From Vandiemenella viatica (lineage: Eukaryota; Arthropoda; Insecta; Orthoptera; Morabidae): DNA of 64,000 bases. The DNA lies in NCBI GenBank assembly GCA_031002005.1, contig CM061920.1, forward strand, positions 49,640,610-49,704,609, written 5' to 3'. Positions 44,540 to 56,479 of the stretch are shown here, in pieces. Each line of letters opens with the position of its first letter. Position 1 is the first letter of the stretch. A program made the translations under genes and the position numbers. Under the pieces are notes generated by a model. It saw only the letters and a list, made by a program, of their open reading frames with translations, was not told the DNA's origin and searched no databases.

Positions 44540-47500
44540 TTCAGGATAATTTAGCATTTGGATAAAATTGACACCTACTTCTGCTTTCAAAATAAAGTGC
44601 ATTAGAATAGTTATGTCATTGATACACGGAGCATTACAGTTTGAAGGATAAAAATGAGAAAATGCCTGTAGTTTTCTCATATATTATTGCATTTATAGAG
44701 AAGGTTCTGGTTTCTAATTAGAAATCATTATTAATAGTATTTATGAACCAGTATTTACCAAATGTAAGTTTTGTTTTAAAAAATGTTGTACAGCAGTATT
44801 GATGTTCGTACATTTAATAATGTTATTTTTATTTACCAGTAAATTTATAACTGAACTTAATTACTTTTTGTAGCTGGCCATTGGAAGATAGAAGAACAAA
44901 ACATACTGTGACTTTGGCTTGAAGATGCTGTCAAAATACTTTGCCAGCTGCATTCACTGCATTTCTTTTTTACGATGTAGTGGAATATTAGTGTGTAAAG
45001 GAAAACTATGTGGCCGAAAAAGTTGTTTCATATTGAAATAAAAGTTACTGAATTTCGTTTTTTTTTTTTTTTTGCATTTATCAATGCATTTTATATAGTC
45101 TAACTGCTTGTAAGGCTGGAGGTTTTCTCGACGTTACCCTCTCGGGTAAATACCCGCGTAGTCCATCGATAAAACACGAAGATTATGACAGCCAAAACGT
45201 CGTGTTTGTCGATGGACTCACTCGCCTAGTTACCTGATAGGATTTCATTCAGTTCAACTGTTTGTTGTTTGAACATCAGTAACTATGAAAGGGAGTGATT
45301 ATAATGGATTTTGCAAACACTTAATTGAACTGTGTATTCCAGAAATACGCTGCTGTAGTATCAATGCTTCAGGAAGTATCTATGACAATATATTTGAAAA
45401 TGATTAATGGATACAATTGTGCCTTATTTACGCTCTATTTTTAAATATGTATCATGGTGCTGAATTGCAGATTTAAAGACAGAAGCTCCATTGCCTACCT
45501 CAAATAGTCTGCTATTGTGGTGTAGATTGATAAAAACGTGGTGATAGTAAGAACAAAATAAAATACTGTTTCTTTCCTTGAAGAACTTGGTGGCCTCTGG
45601 TGGAAGGCATAATTCTTACAAAAGTTAAACAGTCGCTATAATATGTACTTATATCAATACTGAATATTCAGTAAAACATATTGTAGTTTAATCATTAAAG
45701 CCTCTATTCATTAAACAAAAAATGGTAGTTTTCTCCAGCATGAGTAGTATCATGTGTTTTGATTTTTTTTTTAATATTTACAAGGAGAATTACGTTGGCT
45801 ATAATACTGAATTGTACAGAATAATACCTATATACAGAAATCTCCGACAGACTAATAAGTATGTCCTCCTAAAATTGCCATACGTTATTGTGAGAAAGCA
45901 ATCTTTTCATTAATGAAATTATAAAAGGCAGTCGATAAATGAGTAAAATTACACATTAGCTCTAGTGTAAGCTTTGATAATAATTTATAGCATTAAAATA
46001 ATTTATTTTTTATTCATGCTGGCCTTACCTTGATATAAAGCTTACAGAGTTTAAAATACCAGACTGAATCTGTAATACTAATAATAAAAAAATTCAGATG
46101 CAATGGAAGACATAGTCCTACATTTTCAAAACTGCCCTTGTTATATATCAGTAATCTCGCCTAAAACCGCTTAAAGAACTTTTAACTTGATTGATTCTAA
46201 ACCATTTTAATAAAGGATATAAGATTTAAATAAGGTAAATTTCTCAGACGTAATGAATATTGCTACATTCATTTATACAAGAAAAGCTTGAAATTACGAT
46301 CAATTTAAGGTGTAATATGTCTGGGCTAGCAATTTTATCTAAAGAGATATGTCAATTTTTAAGTCGTATTACGACACGTGCAGAATGGAGTGAAATATAA
46401 AAGTTAAAGTTTTTTATGAAAGAACTGTACCAAATTTTAGTATCACAATTTGTCTTCAGCATAGCTAGAAGTATTCTGAATAAAAATTTGAGTAGTTAAG
46501 TGAATTCTAAGTATGTTTCTAATAAAGCAAAGGATATCAAAATCTCAAAAAAAAGATAGAAAGATATGATTAGGTGCAGAAAATCGAGAAAATTCCGGGG
46601 AATACGAGTATAATAACAGTTTTGTGAAAAACTAAACACTTAGGGGGAGGAAAGTAGGATTTTCAAATTTTAACTGCTGAAGTATTGTTTCATTTTACCT
46701 CGCTTAATGCACGTCACAGATAGAAATCTAGATTTAAGAGAATGTTGAGAAGTAAATGGGGTCTCCAAAATTTGAACAAATTTTCATAAACAACATATAT
46801 AAATGACAGCATGGAACAAGAAGGAGTTAGCCAGATATTAATTTTAAAAGATTCAGCCTGACATCACGTTGGCGAGAAATGTATGATGCACATTTAGTTA
46901 AACATAGTGGACTCCTAGAATAAAATCGGTACAGTAATGTAACAGACACCAAAAGATAGGGAAAATTCCAATAAAAATATGATCTAAAAATCTCAGCGGA
47001 GGAGAAATTAACCTAAAAGATATTATCAGAAACCTGAAACATAACTTTTAGAGGGTATAACCGAGAAACTATATGATGTTAGGAAAAAGTTGACATAGGT
47101 AAGTACGAACAGAAAAATCAGGGCTTCATCTTGTAAAAATCTCAGACGGATAGGAGCAAATTGAGAGGATGAGGAGATTTCCCAGCCTCAATTTTCTTAT
47201 AAATAGAAAGCCATGTTGTCATCTGGGAGGCAGTTTTTCAGCAGACTTTGCCGCGATCGCACAGGTGTTTGTAATCTCCGTAAGAACATAGCTATATTCA
47301 CCATGCGGGTGATAGAATTTGTACAAAGTGTCTGGCCTTGTAAAAACTTTCATACTATATACCGTCATCATTTATTTAGTAGTCAATAGTGAGCTACATT
47401 AAATATTACAATGAACTAAAAGGATTTTCTAAGGTATTCATTATCTTTTGGGAGAAAATGTGAGAGATTAACCGAAGGTGTGGACTTAAGTGATTTAATT

Positions 47501-47784
47501 GAAACACCTGCTGTCTTCGTTACAGAATGTGTAGGTCACATGCCTTTTCTTAGTCTTACAACTGATACCAGTTAAGCTACAAAAGTTTCAGAAGATACAG
47601 TTTTCGATAAAGTGACTTATTTTTTATATGGCTGTGCAACCTCCCACCTGTTAGCTGTTACACATTAAATAATTAAATTGGCGACGAATGATCAAGAAAC
47701 CTTGCAACTTACGAAATCGATTCAAGTAGTAAAAACTGTATAAGTAATGGTCAGAACTTCAATAATTTGCATGCAGTACTATAG
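44540..47784. other. No gene recognised
   Basis: AT-rich sequence with small open frames only. An inverted repeat at 45160-45218 is listed separately. It may contain a decayed 5' part of the LINE at 47785. Confidence 0.4.
45143..45218. repeat. Palindrome followed by a 20-bp-arm inverted repeat
   Basis: CGGGTAAATACCCG (45143-45156) is a perfect 14-base palindrome. Directly after it, AGTCCATCGATAAAACACGA (45160-45179) pairs with TCGTGTTTGTCGATGGACT (45200-45218) with one bulge around a 20-base loop. Confidence 0.75.
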
Positions 47785-48360
47785 CATGACGTTTTTCGTA
47801 AAGACAGATCACATTCTCATGGAGGTGGGTATTTATAGCTGTGAGTAAATTTCTCCCATGTAATAAAGTAGACGTCGATACGAACTGTGAAATCATATGG
47901 ATGAAACTCAACGTTGCTGGGTCAAAACTCATCATAGGTGCCTTCTACCGTCCACCTGATTCGGATATAGCTATCGTCGAGGAGTTAAGAAATAATGTAA
48001 ATAGTATAGCTAGCCGTTTTAAAGATCATGCTATGATTCTAGGAGGCGACTTCAATCTGCCTTATATTGACTGGCGTAATTACGTTCACATCACAGGTAG
48101 CAGGGATAAGGCAGCTTCTGAAGTAATTCTCGATTTGTTGTCAGATAATCATCTCGAGCAGCTAGTTAATGAACCTACGCGGTGTCATAACGGTAGCGAA
48201 AACATTTTAGACTTGCTGGTTACCAACAGGCCAGAATTATTCACCGACATTTCAACGACCACAGGAATAAGCGATCACAAAGCGGTAATTGCGACTATCA
48301 AATTAATGACCGAGCGAAAAAGGAAAAAAAGGGCGGATTGTATACAGATTCAGTAAGGCC
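47785..48360 (+). pseudogene. LINE AP-type endonuclease
   Basis: A first piece (DVFRKDRSHSHGGG) breaks by a one-base loss near 47828. The frame 47841-48356 then gives LIIGAFYRPPDSD, ILGGDFNLPYIDW (catalytic Asp/Asn box), DLLVTNRPELF and GISDHKAVIATI (catalytic Asp-His). In the complete element this domain nicks chromosomal DNA to prime reverse transcription. The N-terminal Asn and Glu boxes are missing. Confidence 0.88.
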
Positions 48361-48399
48361 TCAAAGGAGTGTTTTAGAACCTACCTGAGGAATAAATAC

Positions 48400-50280
48400 C
48401 ATAACTTCAAGTCAACAAAGGACACCGTTGAAGAGATGTGGCATCGTTTTATAATATATAGTCAGGGAAGGCATGGAAATACATATACCAAAGCGGACAA
48501 TAAAGGGAGAGGATGATCCACCGTGGTACACATGCGAAGTCAAAAGATTACTCAAAAAACAAAGGAAAATACACGCACGCTCAAGAAGGAAGGGGTGGTC
48601 GCAGCGATTTAGAAACCTTAGCTGATTTAAGAGGACGTATTAAGAATGTAATGCGCGAGGCCTTTAACGATTTTCACTCCAACTCTCTCTCTAAGAGTCT
48701 CACAGAAAACCCAAAGAAATTTTGGTCGTATGTACGAAAAGTTAATTGTACCAACAGCAATATTCCAGCACTAATTCGTGAAGGTTCCGAGGTTATGAAA
48801 GCCGCGATAAAGCTAACTGTACTAAATACTGTATTCAAAAATTCATTTACAAATGAACATAAGGATAGTATTCCCGTTTTCCCACGCCGTGGCGAGTCGG
48901 TGATGGAATCATTACGAATAGATACTGCAGGTATTAGTTAAGCAATTAGAGCTCCTGAAGTGGGGAAAGCACCGGGCCCGGATGGAATTCCAGTAAGAGT
49001 TATTTTCAGAGTATGCTGCAGAAATCGGGCCATTTCTGTCTGATATATTCAGTAAATCATTAGAAGAGCGAAAAGTACCTTCAGACTGGAAAATCGCGCA
49101 AGTAACTCCGATTTTCAAAAAAGGTGATCGAAGTGATCCTGGGAACTATCGTCCCATATCTATAACATCTGTTTGTAGTAGAGTTATGGAGCATATTATA
49201 TGCTCGAACATTATGAATTTTCTAGATTATAATAATTTGCTTACAACAAATCAACATGGATTTCGGAAGAAAAGATCATGTGAAACACAGCTGACCCTAT
49301 TTACACACGACGTAATGAAAGTTATCGATACAGGTTCACAGGTAGATGCAATTTTTTTAGATTTCCAAAAGCCTTTGACTCTGTGCCACACAACCGCCTT
49401 TTAGTGAAGCTTCGAGCGTACGGTATATCGGATCAGCTTTGTGAATGGATAAAGGATTTTCTAACTGGTCGGTCGCAGTATGTTGTCGTTGAAGGAGAAA
49501 GTTCTTCTAATCTAGATGTTACATCGGGTGTACCTCAAGGAAGTGTAATAGGACCACTTCTTTTCTTAATTTTTATAAACGATCTCGTGAGACAAAGTGA
49601 AAAGCCTTTTTAGATTGTTTGCTGATGATGCGGTTATTTATAGGGAAGTAAGAACTTTGGCCGATTGCTTAGAAATTCAGCGCGATCTGGATGTTATTTT
49701 GGCTTGGTGCGCTGAGTGGCAACTTACTCTAAACTGTAAAAAGTGCAAGACAATGAGCATAACTAACAAAAAGAATCCGATTGTTCAGAAATACGAGTTA
49801 AACAATACAGTTATTGATATGGTCGATTCTATTAAATATTTGGGAGTAACAGTACAAAGGAACATGAAATGGGACATACACATTAATTCTTTAGTAGGTA
49901 GAGCAAATTCTAGGCTGCGATTCATAGGTAGAATCTTGAAAAATTGTAATGAACAAACAAAGGAGATAGCGTACAAATCTCTTGTGCGTCCACATTTGGA
50001 TTATTGTTGTGCCATTTGGGACCCGTTTCGTAAGGGATTGATCGAAAGTATAGAGAAAGTACAGAGAAGAGCCGCTCGATTCGTGACCGGCTTGCTACAG
50101 TCCTTATGAAAGCGTCACAGAACTGATTAGTAGATTAGGTTGGGAGTCTCTGGTAGATAGACGACACACGTTTCGTTTAAACTTATTGGAAAACATGCGT
50201 ACTCCAACTTTCACTTCTGAGTGTAGTGAAATACTTCTTCCACCAACCTATTTGACGTCGGAAGGACAGGAAAGATAAAA
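48400..50280 (+). pseudogene. LINE reverse transcriptase
   Basis: A linker (48513-48941) includes NPKKFWSYVRKV. RT blocks follow in shifting frames: GKAPGPDGIP (48964), WKIAQVTPIFKKGDRSDPG and NYRPISI (49090-49170), [21 protein letters not shown] with its Asp (about 49350), [20 protein letters not shown] (49510-49590), RLFADDAVIY (49605-49640, the FADD form of the catalytic box), KYLGVTV, and a C-terminal W.P...LIESIEKVQRRAARF. Frameshifts or stops occur near 48940, 48995, 49380, 49610 and 50107. Confidence 0.9.
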
Positions 50281-50424
50281 TTAGAGAAATAAGGTGCCGG
50301 ACTGATTCTTATATGAATTCTTTTTCCCTCGTACCATTAGGGAATTGGAATGCACAGCAAAGAGATTAGCTTTGGTGCTGAGCACCCTCTGCCACCCACA
50401 ATTTTGTGAATTGCAGAGTATATA

Positions 50425-50443
50425 TGTAGATGTAGATGTAGAT
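50425..50443 (+). repeat. (TGTAGA)n tail of the LINE
   Basis: Three tandem TGTAGA units close the LINE copy. Microsatellite tails of this type are usual for CR1/L2-like LINEs. Confidence 0.8.
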
Positions 50444-50714
50444 CCCCCAGCCAGACGTTTGTTGACACCCTGACACTATCGTCTACTGAACTGAAATATA
50501 AATTATGTATACTGGATGGGTTTTGCTCAATTACAATTTTTCTTGAAGTTCGTACACTGTTGTACCTTTCTTTATAGTGTTAGGTGACTTTTCTTTATGT
50601 CCTTATAATTAATATGTATTTGCGTGAGACACGTACTTGATGCTCCTTAGGATCAGATCATTAATGTTATTTCTTGCTCCGGCTTTGCAGCTAATTATGA
50701 CCATTAGATCCAGG

Positions 50715-50850
50715 AATGGATGTTGGGCTAGAACAGAAAGGAATTCGGCTACGGAATTTTTTTAAAAATCACCCCCTGAAGTGATTTTAGGAACTATTGA
50801 AAACCAAAATATATATGAGGATTTGAACAAGCATTGTGGGAAATTAAACA
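50715..50850 (-). mobile_element. tRNA-derived SINE (family 1), degenerate copy 3
   Basis: GGAATTCGGCTACGG, CCCTGAAGTGATTTTAGG, AACTATTGAAAACC and GAGGATTTGAAC align in order with the bodies at 27290-27400 and 42105-42215, with many changes. Same orientation as the other two copies. Confidence 0.65.
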
Positions 50851-51790
50851 AGTGAAGTGCAGAATTTGTATGTTTTACTAATTGTATGAATTCCCGTAAT
50901 ATCAGTTAGTGAGATATGTACCTAATGTAAATTTGCTGCATATGAAATGTGAAGATCAAAATGATGTACCAATTGAATGTCTTCTCGCTGATCATGCAAA
51001 AGAAAGAAAAAAGTCCTGCTCTGATCTGATTGGTTTCTTTTTTCCTGTGATTTTTTGTAATATGCTGATGTTTATTTTCATTGCCTCTGAAATCGTGATG
51101 ATAAAAATATAAATTCATAATTACAGTAAAGTTCCATGTTGTACAATGTTTTGCAGTATGATTCCTACTCAATTAGTAATTGGCAATAAACTAAACATTA
51201 GAAAATGATACTACTGGTCAAAATGTCACTTGCATATTTAAAAATTTGGTAAAAACACACTATCTAAAGATGAGGGTTGTAAAAATATGCAAAAGTAACT
51301 CCAGAAAATCAGCAGGTCCTACTTTTTTCATTTAATATAAGCCTCTGTATCTAACCATCAACTTATCTTAAAGGACTTTGTGTTTTTTAACTTTAAAAAA
51401 CTTACTCGTTATAAATTTGTAATAATTTTCATAGCTGAAAATTCATATCTCATTTGTTAAGTTGTTCATTGAGCTGTGTCATGTTGATTATTTATATCAA
51501 CATTTCGCTCTTGACCGAATACAAACCAGGTAATATTCAGTCAAGAGTGACCCCAATGTGGTCCAGAAGATTCCTGGTGGCATACAGTTTGCGATTCAAA
51601 TACGCGTGTGTGGATGTGTCTACATAGTTTGATTCTGTAACGGAAATTTAATGGAGATTGTGGTTAGGTCTAAATGAAGTCTTTACCAGAAAGGTTTTGT
51701 TCTTCCACAAGGGACAAAGAAATTATCTATTACTGTTAGTAATTTCATGAGAACCAAGTTAGTGAAAAAACGTGTATCGCGATATAAACT
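50850..51790. other. No gene; one hairpin
   Basis: Mostly AT-rich unique-looking sequence. CTCTTGACCGAATA (51508-51521) and TATTCAGTCAAGAG (51534-51547) form a 14-bp stem with one mismatch and a 12-base loop. Confidence 0.5.
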
Positions 51791-51796
51791 ACTTGC

Positions 51797-53166
51797 GGCC
51801 CGTTTACACGCACGGTTTTTCCGACGGTTTTGGAGCGTAAGCTCCAGGCGCGCGCATCAATCCTTTACGTGTAAATGCTCGGTGGTCAGAGAGGCCTGGC
51901 GCGCGCTCCGAATGCGCACATCTGGCGCGCAGGTCTAACGGGGCCTTGTGTTTACACGTGCATTGTCGGTCTGCAGTCGTGATGCGTCAGTACAAGTTCG
52001 TTGTTGGTTCGAATTTCTGGGTGACTTTATTTAACTTTACCCTGCATTAAGAGATAAAAATCTAAATCTTGAAAAATGTGGTCAAGAGATAATTTGGAAG
52101 GATTTATAGAACTTTATAAAAATTTTCTATGTTTGTGGAAGGTTAAATCAAATTACTACAAAAATAAAAATTAAAAAAATCGGAAATATGATTAGTTAGT
52201 AGAATTCAGCAGGGTAAATGTATGTGAAAGTGAAAACAAAGATTTCGTCACTGAAAGGATTCAAGAAACTCGGCGGCAATTCGAAAAGAACTGAGAAAAA
52301 TATATGCAAGCAATTTCAAATCTTGGAGGGATATTCCAGTTGCCAAAAAACGAAGAGTAGGAGGCTAACATTACTCTGCAGTTATGTTCTTCCTCATGAC
52401 TGTGTCTTGTTTTGATATTTGTGGAGATAATAATTTTAACTTCATCTTTTTAGGTAAAGGTGTCAGGTATTGGAATAAGCTACTAAGGGAAATGATTAAC
52501 AATTTACCAAAAACGTTGAAAGAATTTAAAGTTAAAATTTGTAGAGGGCAAATGTAGGCGGGTGCAGGAAAGGGGGGAGATAGTTGTGTAGGGAAATTGC
52601 CACAGGAGCGTGCGCTCCATTGAAATTTAATGAAATATTATTATTATTAAAATGTAGTTATATATTATGGAACTGTCGTTTCGTAGACAATTTTTTAAAT
52701 CATCTGGTTCATTTATTTTCCCGTTGCTCTCACTAAAGAGGCATGTGTCCATATAGATCTCTAGTTTTGTGCCATCTTTCCGCCCATATACATTATGTTT
52801 ATTTAATTCTTTCTGTACCCCCCCCCCCCCAAAATAAAAAGTAAAGCAGCTCTCATATTCCTCAGTTTATGTCATTTCTTTTGGAGGTTATTTAAAATAC
52901 ACTTATAAACACAAGCACAACTAACAAAGACAACAACGACCTGAAAACCGAATGTTGAAAGCTGGACCGTCTACAAAACTTTCCAACCCGGCGGAAAGTC
53001 CACGCGCCACGGGATAACGGTCATTTCTGGCGCGTACGCTCCAACCCGCAATCCTGGCACGCGCAACTGGAGTGTTGACCATTTTTCGTTGCACGCTCCG
53101 GCGCGGCAGTCCGGAGCGCCGCGGCCGTTCCAAACCGCCAGTTTGGCGCGTACGTGTAAACGGGCC
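51797..53166. mobile_element. TIR element with GC-rich ends, 1370 bp
   Basis: The left end GGCCCGTTTACACGCACGG and the right end read inward GGCCCGTTTACACGTACGC are inverted repeats. Subterminal DNA on both sides repeats TGGCGCG-type words and TTTACACGT. A matching target duplication was not found, so the superfamily is open. A LINE 3' fragment (52440-52680) sits inside. Confidence 0.8.
52440..52680 (+). pseudogene. LINE 3' end fragment inside the TIR element
   Basis: Reads KVSGIGISY/RYWNKLLREMINNLPKTLKEF and FKVKICRGQM, then a 3' untranslated stretch (GAGATAGTTGTGTAGGGAA) and an ATTATTATTATT tail. Same family as 24465-24770 and 58960-59410. Confidence 0.72.
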
Positions 53167-53199
53167 TAATCCCAATTAAGCTTACAATGTATGGAAACA

Positions 53200-53590
53200 A
53201 TATAACTATTTTTATTCTGGTCTAGGCCGCATTTCAACCTAACCACAAGTGGTAGTAAAAAACTGAAATATCCATTCTGCATGTCCAACATGTAATTCAT
53301 TGTGGCTTTTTCAGAATTAATTTTTGGTCCAGGCTGCATATCAACCCAACCCCAGTATATCCCGAAAACTAAGCAAGATATCGAAAAATTTTATTCTTTA
53401 TTTTCGTTTTGTCTCGTCGTGTAACATAAGAATCGATAATCAAATTTGACTTTTGTCCAATTTTTTCTTCTGAATTTCAACCAAAAACATTTCACATTTG
53501 AGACAGAATATCTCGAAAACTAAGCAGGATATCAAAAAATATTCTTCTTCATTTTTTATTTGTCTCATCGAGTTACATAATAATCTATCA
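53200..53590 (+). repeat. Satellite-like family 2, locus 1
   Basis: Modules contain TCTGGTCTAGGCCGCATTTCAACCTAA, CGAAAACTAAGCA(A/G)GATATC, TATTCTTTATTTTCGTTTTG and TCTCGTCG.GTAACATAAGAATC. Two to three partial units lie here. The same modules occur at 60540-60823, 61754-62060 and 62262-62300. Confidence 0.75.
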
Positions 53591-53909
53591 CTAGATTGCG
53601 GCGTTACATTTATCCTAGAGTCCCCTTGAGGTTTTTGTACTTATACCCCGTGTCTGTATGGGTACGGCCTGCCCCCCCTCCCCCCCCCCACACACTCATC
53701 CTCCGCCTGGCGTCACTTCAATGCGTGGTGAAAGTCTCTTGCGTCGTCTCCATATATTTCTTTCCTCCTTGGATCAATCCAGTATAATTGACTTGTCAAA
53801 GAAAAACGGCGATTTAGACTCATCCATAGATAATTATGGATCTACACGTTAAAACAGAACCGATGATTACTAAGTCTAGTTGATGTATTGTCTAGTAACG
53901 CTTTTTCAG

Positions 53910-54135
53910 ATTACGGTCCGCAAGATGGCACTTGAAATTTGAAAATTTGTAAATAGCATCACTATGTTCTAATTTAGTGACCATTATTTATCATTCATTC
54001 AACAAGATTGTAATTAGTTAACCTAATATAGATAAGGAAATGTGCAAATAGATATGTTTGATTGATGTAAGAAGCTTTGTAATAATGTTGAATGGCTGTA
54101 TGGTCTCAAACCGAATGCCAATAAAATTAAAAAAG
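53910..54135 (+). repeat. Fragment sharing a 3' tail with SINE family 2
   Basis: Ends GGCTGTATGGTCTCAAACCGAATGCCAATAAAATTAAAAAA, near-identical in layout to the SINE tail at 44010-44058. It may be the end of the LINE that mobilises that SINE. Confidence 0.45.
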
Positions 54136-54289
54136 AGGTTACAGTAGCATTTTATATAGCTTAGGCTTCTCCGGATCAAGAATCAAAACATGAGAATCAA
54201 ATTCAACAACAGCTATGTCACATTATTGAAAAGAAGTCACAGGACGATTATTAACAAAGTATGACATTAGATCAATTTTTAAGAGCAAA

Positions 54290-54660
54290 AATAAGATCCA
54301 GCACATAATCAAATCTGTCAAAGACGCCCCAATAAAAAAATGTCCGGGTGTGTATAAATTTCCACCTTAAAGTGAAAAGGCTATGTAGGGACACGAAACG
54401 ATCGGTAGAAACAAGAATCAAAGATCATCAGCGACATGCAAGATTAGGTGAACCTAAGAAATCGGCCTTCGCTATGCTAATCAACGATCAGCGCAAGGTG
54501 TTATGAACAAAACTGATTATCCTGTAGACAGTACACATATTATACATTTAAATACAGTATAAATAGAGACTGAGGGTACAGAGTCAGTGAAGGGTGGAAA
54601 AGTAGTTCATATGACCATAGGAAACACCGCATTGAAAATTGAAACAGAGGAATAACAAAA
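54290..54660 (+). pseudogene. Penelope-like element, GIY-YIG endonuclease remnant
   Basis: Reads IRSST..NLSKTP, RVCINFHLKVKRLCRDTKRS then VETRIKDHQRHARLGEPKKS and AFAMLINDQ. The VETRIKDHQRHARLG...KSA order is the conserved centre of Penelope-type GIY-YIG nucleases (the usual YVGQTGRS is degraded to LCRDTKRS). A stop-filled tail follows. No Penelope reverse transcriptase was recognised upstream. Confidence 0.7.
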
Positions 54661-54737
54661 TCTTCCCGGCCAAAAAGAAATGATATTTATGGAACGTCTC
54701 TAGCTTTTTTTTGTTTTGTTTGTGTTATCAGAAGTTA

Positions 54738-56021
54738 AGCGGGCATTACACTATCCAATTTGCAGAGCGCTAGGTTTAGTGCTGCAGTGTGCGGGGGGGG
54801 GGGGGGGGGCAAACGCTACACTAGCTAGCGGAGTTAGTTAGTGAGACTTTCCTTCCATTTCATTAATGATCGTCGTTCGAATCGCACGTTCCTCTGATTG
54901 CTAATACCTAAATTGCTTCATCAGAATACCATAAAATTGTTATAGCGTTGGCAATGGTTTCAAGTTTAATCGTTATTAATAAAAAGAAATTCTGAAAACA
55001 CTGGGTGCAGCATTGAACATACTGGTCAAACTATGCGTGAAAAGGAAGGAACACTTCTTAGAATGCTATCAGTCGTTACTTTAATGAAATATTTATACAC
55101 ATTTAATGATCAGGTCATTAATCTCAGAATATTTTCTTACTAAAATCATACCGGCAACTTGTTGAGCTATTTATAAACAAACACCTTAAGAGTAAGCGAC
55201 TTGAAAAACATTTTACTTCTTTTTTTAATTAAAAAATTATTGAATCTTCATGTCTGTGGTATAGAGTTGCATTCTGGAAATTGACATTGTCAAAATTATA
55301 CTCTCCATCAGGTGTGTTTGATATTTTTTCAAGTGACTGCATTGAAATTATTTGAGAAATGTAGGACATTTGAGCTCTTGCGCTTAGTACTTCTATTGAC
55401 GAAATTAACTAAATACCATATGATGGGGAGACTCCTGATTGTATCTGTGATGACTGGAGTGGAGAATATGGTTGAATTAGGTAATTTTTTTTATTGGTGA
55501 GGAGATTGAATGATGACTTGCTATGTGGATGGGAATGGCAACGGTATGGTGAAAAATGACTGAGGATCAGCGTTAATGTAACATTTTGGGGATGATAATG
55601 AACCACATAATACTGATTGATTATCCTGTCTACGGACTGCAGATGAGCGAAATGTTCCTTGATACCACTGTCTATTTCTACCACATCCAATTGGTGATTC
55701 GTATAATATAGTATGTTGTGATTAGGTATAATGAAGTCTAGTGACACATGAATGTTCAGTCAATAAACCCATTTAGGCGTGTTGTTCTATTATGTTTAAG
55801 AGAATTTCTTTTTAATTCATCTGCCACTGCGTCATTTTGGATTTTCAAACAGCGTAGCTCATCCCGCTCGAGCACGCGCTGAGTGAGTGACCTAGCACAA
55901 TTAGCGCTAAGCAAGCTAGATCTGTTTACACGATGCAACCTATTGTGCCAGGTAGATGACTGGATAAGCTAACTGTCTAGATCACTTATCACTCTGCAAA
56001 TTGGATAATGAAATGACCGCT
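54738..56021. mobile_element. PIF/Harbinger-like non-autonomous element, 1284 bp
   Basis: The left end AGCGGGCATTACACTATCC and the right end read inward AGCGGTCATTTCATTATCC are followed on both sides by AATTTGCAGAG. TTA flanks both ends (54735-54737, 56022-56024), the three-base duplication expected of PIF/Harbinger. It contains a run of 17 G (about 54793-54809). No transposase is visible. Confidence 0.82.
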
Positions 56022-56479
56022 TTATCTAAATTCGGTCTAAATGATGCACGGAGGCTTCTGGGAAACATAGCTGCATTTAAGCAACGTAATGCAGCATACG
56101 TCCGATTGAACAAACAAAGAATAAATTTTCAGCACTGAAATAATCTTATTAGAAGCAAAGGGATTCAAGACGAGAAATGGTGTTTGTATTGAATGAAGTA
56201 GGTATGTACCCTAATACACTCCGACAATATATGCACATACTATCGTTTTCTGTCATCACCTCCTGGAGATAATGACCCCAAGTGTTTTATAACTGTCACA
56301 AAAACAAAATCATATTCAGAAAACTGTGTTTTATTTTAAGCGCTATCACCAAGGTAACGTGGCTCTACATTACCAGGTAATGATTCTTTGACCTGCTTAA
56401 GCGATTTCGAAAGCTCATTGACGCCGGTTTAGGTATTGAAAACATTTCCGATTAGCCTCATCTTTTTATATAAAATGCT

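Larger units (their letters stand above)
47785..50450 (+). mobile_element. LINE of the CR1/L2/Jockey group, 5'-truncated, broken
   Basis: Contains an endonuclease followed by a reverse transcriptase and ends with a (TGTAGA)n tail at 50425-50443 in place of poly-A. The 5' part of the endonuclease and any ORF1 are not visible. Target-site duplications were not found. Confidence 0.88.

Noticed and set aside
53596..53852. Open frames with a Pro-rich start (PPSPPPHTHPPP)
   Set aside because: Produced by a C-rich simple run; no conserved domain.
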